Origin: UBA11663 sp049616325
GTDB lineage: Bacteria; Bacteroidota; Bacteroidia; Flavobacteriales_D; Sanyastnellaceae
Length of the DNA stretch: 7,001 bases
Direction: 5' to 3'
Assembly (NCBI GenBank): GCA_049616325.1
Contig: JBMZHG010000063.1
Span: 1-7,001, forward strand
Shown piece after piece: positions 5,634 to 7,001 of the stretch. The translations under genes were made by a program, and so were the position numbers. Positions within the stretch are counted from its first letter, which is position 1. Each line of letters opens with the position of its first letter. The notes under the pieces were generated by a model that saw only the letters and a program-made list of their open reading frames with translations, was not told where the DNA came from and did no database searches.

Positions 5634-6717
5634 AACTGCCCTGCACGAAGCCCACCTTCGCGCCGGCGCCAAGATGGTCCCCTTCGCCGGGTACGAAATG
5701 CCCGTGCAGTACGAGGGATTGAATGCCGAACACCAGGCCGTTCGTACTGTCTGCGGCATGTTTGACGTCAGCCACATGGGCGAGTTCTTTGTGGAAGGTC
5801 CCGATGCCCTGGCCTTGATTCAATGGATCAGCTCCAACGACGCGAGCAAACTGGTGGACGGCAAGGTTCAGTACGCTTGCATGCCCAACGGCGACGGAGG
5901 CATTGTGGACGACATGCTGGTCTACCGCCAGGCCTTCGACAAGTACATGTTGGTTGTGAATGCGAGCAACCGTGACAAGGATTGGGCATGGATTCAAGCC
6001 CAAATCACCGAACGCGGCCTCGACGTGCAGCTCACCGACGACAGCGACCGGTACGCCCTGATCGCCTTGCAAGGACCGGAGGCCGACGCCGCACTCGCAA
6101 CCCTGAATCCCGCGCGCAACGACCATTCCCCGTGGGAAACACTGACTTATTACACCTTCACCGAAGCGACCTTGCTCGGGCACCAGGTGTTGATTTCAGC
6201 CACCGGGTACACCGGTGCTGGAGGCGTGGAAATCTACCTTCCCTTGGAGGGCGCTGAGGCGGTGTGGGACGCCCTTCGAGAAGCCGGCGTGCCGCCCTGC
6301 GGGCTTGGTGCACGCGACACACTGAGAATGGAAATGGGGTTCTGCCTTTACGGAAACGACATTGACGACACCACCTCGCCGCTCGCGGCAGGCTTGGGCT
6401 GGATCACCAAATTCACCAAGGACTTTGTCGACCGGGAGCGACTTGAAACAGAGAAATCCGAAGGCTCCCCTGCCAAGCTGGTGGGCCTCGTCATGAACGA
6501 ACGGGGCATCCCGCGCCAAGGCTACGACGTGCTCGACCCGGACGGCCGCGTGGTTGGCCGGGTCACCAGCGGCACCATGTCCCCGTCATTAGGTCACGGG
6601 ATAGGAATGGCGTACATTGAGGCGTCGCTCGCAGCTCAAGGCACTCCTCTCCTGGTCCAGATTCGGAACAAAACCGTTTCTTGCCACGTGGCACGGTTTC
6701 CTTTCTACCAAGGCTAA
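5611..6717 (+). CDS. gcvT: Aminomethyltransferase, glycine cleavage T protein
   Basis: GcvT is 368 residues long, a normal length. It transfers the aminomethyl carbon of glycine from the H-protein lipoyl arm to tetrahydrofolate, releasing ammonia and making 5,10-methylene-THF. The start at ATG 5611 gives METTTLHRTALHEAHLRAG, a typical beginning, and is preferred to the in-frame TTG at 5521, which would lie deep in the WbqC-like gene. Family blocks are present: PFAGYEMPVQY at 24-34, GMFDVSHMGE at 49-58, GGIVDDMLVY with acidic residues D100 and D101 (the region of the E. coli catalytic Asp101), TGYTGAGGVEIY from 198, and GARDTLRMEMGFCLYGNDID from 233. The form TGYTGAGG, rather than TGYTGEDG, is common in Bacteroidota. 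gcvP and gcvH are not in this window. The gene overlaps the preceding one by 23 bp and has its own likely promoter. Confidence 0.96.
   Translation: METTTLHRTALHEAHLRAGAKMVPFAGYEMPVQYEGLNAEHQAVRTVCGMFDVSHMGEFFVEGPDALALIQWISSNDASKLVDGKVQYACMPNGDGGIVDDMLVYRQAFDKYMLVVNASNRDKDWAWIQAQITERGLDVQLTDDSDRYALIALQGPEADAALATLNPARNDHSPWETLTYYTFTEATLLGHQVLISATGYTGAGGVEIYLPLEGAEAVWDALREAGVPPCGLGARDTLRMEMGFCLYGNDIDDTTSPLAAGLGWITKFTKDFVDRERLETEKSEGSPAKLVGLVMNERGIPRQGYDVLDPDGRVVGRVTSGTMSPSLGHGIGMAYIEASLAAQGTPLLVQIRNKTVSCHVARFPFYQG
6682..6693 (+). repeat. 12-bp perfect palindrome near the 3' end of gcvT
   Basis: TGCCACGTGGCA is its own reverse complement. It is bracketed by an outer inverted pair, AAACCG at 6671-6676 and CGGTTT at 6694-6699, with a 5-nt asymmetry on the left. 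The whole lies within the coding sequence about 25 bp before the gcvT stop. It shares the CACGTG core of parS but not enough of the flanks to be called one. Confidence 0.5.
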
Positions 6718-6731
6718 AGCGCGGCGTTTCT

Positions 6732-6750
6732 GACGGACAATGTCCCCGTC
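6732..6750 (+). other. Small hairpin between gcvT and comB
   Basis: GACGGAC at 6732-6738 pairs with the 9-nt arm at 6742-6750 around an AAT loop, leaving two bulged C residues. This gives about seven base pairs. No T-run follows, so it is not a standard intrinsic terminator. It could be a weak transcription boundary or chance in a 52-bp gap. It overlaps an in-frame ATG at 6740 that could be an alternative comB start. Confidence 0.3.
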
Positions 6751-6769
6751 GCTTGAAGAGAACCGGAAT

Positions 6770-7001
6770 ATGAACCGAATCGAAGTCTGTTTTTCCCCTG
6801 GGGAGTACCACCTTTACGAATCTGATTTTCAACTGGTTGTCGTGTTGGACGTGCTTCGTGCAACTTCGGCGATCTGCACAGCCATGGAACACGGCGTCAA
6901 AGAAATCATCCCCGTGGCCACCGTGGAAGAAGCACGCAAGTACCAAGCGGAAGGCTACATCGCGGCAGCTGAACGAGGTGGGCAGATCGTGGAAGGCTTC
7001 G
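6770..7001 (+). CDS. comB: ComB-family 2-phosphosulfolactate phosphatase, 5' part
   Basis: An open frame starts at ATG 6770 and runs off the window end. It gives 77 residues, about a third of the usual length of roughly 240. It begins MNRIEVCFSPGEYHLY, followed by VVVLDVLRATSAICTAMEHG (about 23-42), KEIIPVATVEEAR and AAERGGQIVEGF, all hallmarks of the ComB family. The characterised archaeal enzyme is a Mg-dependent phosphatase that makes sulfolactate during coenzyme M synthesis. In Bacteroidota, which do not make coenzyme M, the substrate is unsettled, so the name reflects homology only. The in-frame ATG at 6740 would add ten residues (MSPSLEENRN), but the family normally starts at the strand beginning near 6770. 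A weak GAAGAG lies upstream. Any promoter in the 52-bp gap is not recognisable. Confidence 0.88.
   Translation, partial: MNRIEVCFSPGEYHLYESDFQLVVVLDVLRATSAICTAMEHGVKEIIPVATVEEARKYQAEGYIAAAERGGQIVEGF

Noticed and set aside
5230..6183. Antisense open frame (317 codons) opposite the WbqC-like gene and gcvT
   Set aside because: It spans two well-supported genes on the + strand and its translation shows no recognisable family.

Overview
The window looks like chromosomal housekeeping DNA from a member of the Bacteroidota, probably a GC-rich Flavobacteriales-type lineage. Lines sampled by eye run close to 57-60 % G+C. The evidence is gene content: a PUR-alpha-like DUF3276 protein, a DUF5683 protein, a signal peptidase I with the long Bacteroidota-type N-terminus and inserts, and a WbqC-like protein. 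Start codons mostly lack Shine-Dalgarno sequences, and some are preceded by boxes like the Bacteroidota -7 promoter element (TAnnTTTG). The exact family or genus cannot be read from the sequence. No mobile element, tRNA, rRNA, CRISPR array or phage gene is visible.

Layout, all on the + strand: (1) the 3' end of a DUF3276 PUR-family nucleic-acid-binding gene (to 281); (2) a 95-bp intergenic region with a (CT)6 tract and a -7-like box; (3) a tightly packed run of parA (377-1180), parB (1177-2127), a DUF5683 gene (2138-2707), dapB (2697-3404), lepB (3401-4996), a WbqC-like gene (5013-5633) and gcvT (5611-6717); (4) a 52-bp gap with a small hairpin; (5) the 5' third of a comB-like gene (6770 to the window end). 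Four of the six junctions within the packed run overlap (4, 11, 4 and 23 bp) and the other two are gaps of 10 and 16 bp. Transcription as one unit with translational coupling is therefore likely. A second promoter for gcvT appears to lie inside the WbqC-like gene.

How the genes fit together: ParA and ParB are the chromosome-segregation ATPase and its CTP-dependent parS-binding partner. DapB makes the precursor of diaminopimelate for peptidoglycan and lysine. LepB removes signal peptides from exported proteins, possibly including the adjacent DUF5683 protein, which has a clear signal peptide. WbqC-like proteins are loosely linked to surface-glycan loci. The cluster thus joins chromosome segregation to envelope building, followed by one-carbon metabolism (GcvT) and a ComB-family phosphatase. 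No new defence or mobile system is visible. The points most worth a second look are the recurring TACCTTC boxes near starts, an unusually strong Shine-Dalgarno before the WbqC-like gene, the uncharacterised DUF5683 protein inside the cluster, the acidic tail of the PUR protein, and the large LepB inserts.
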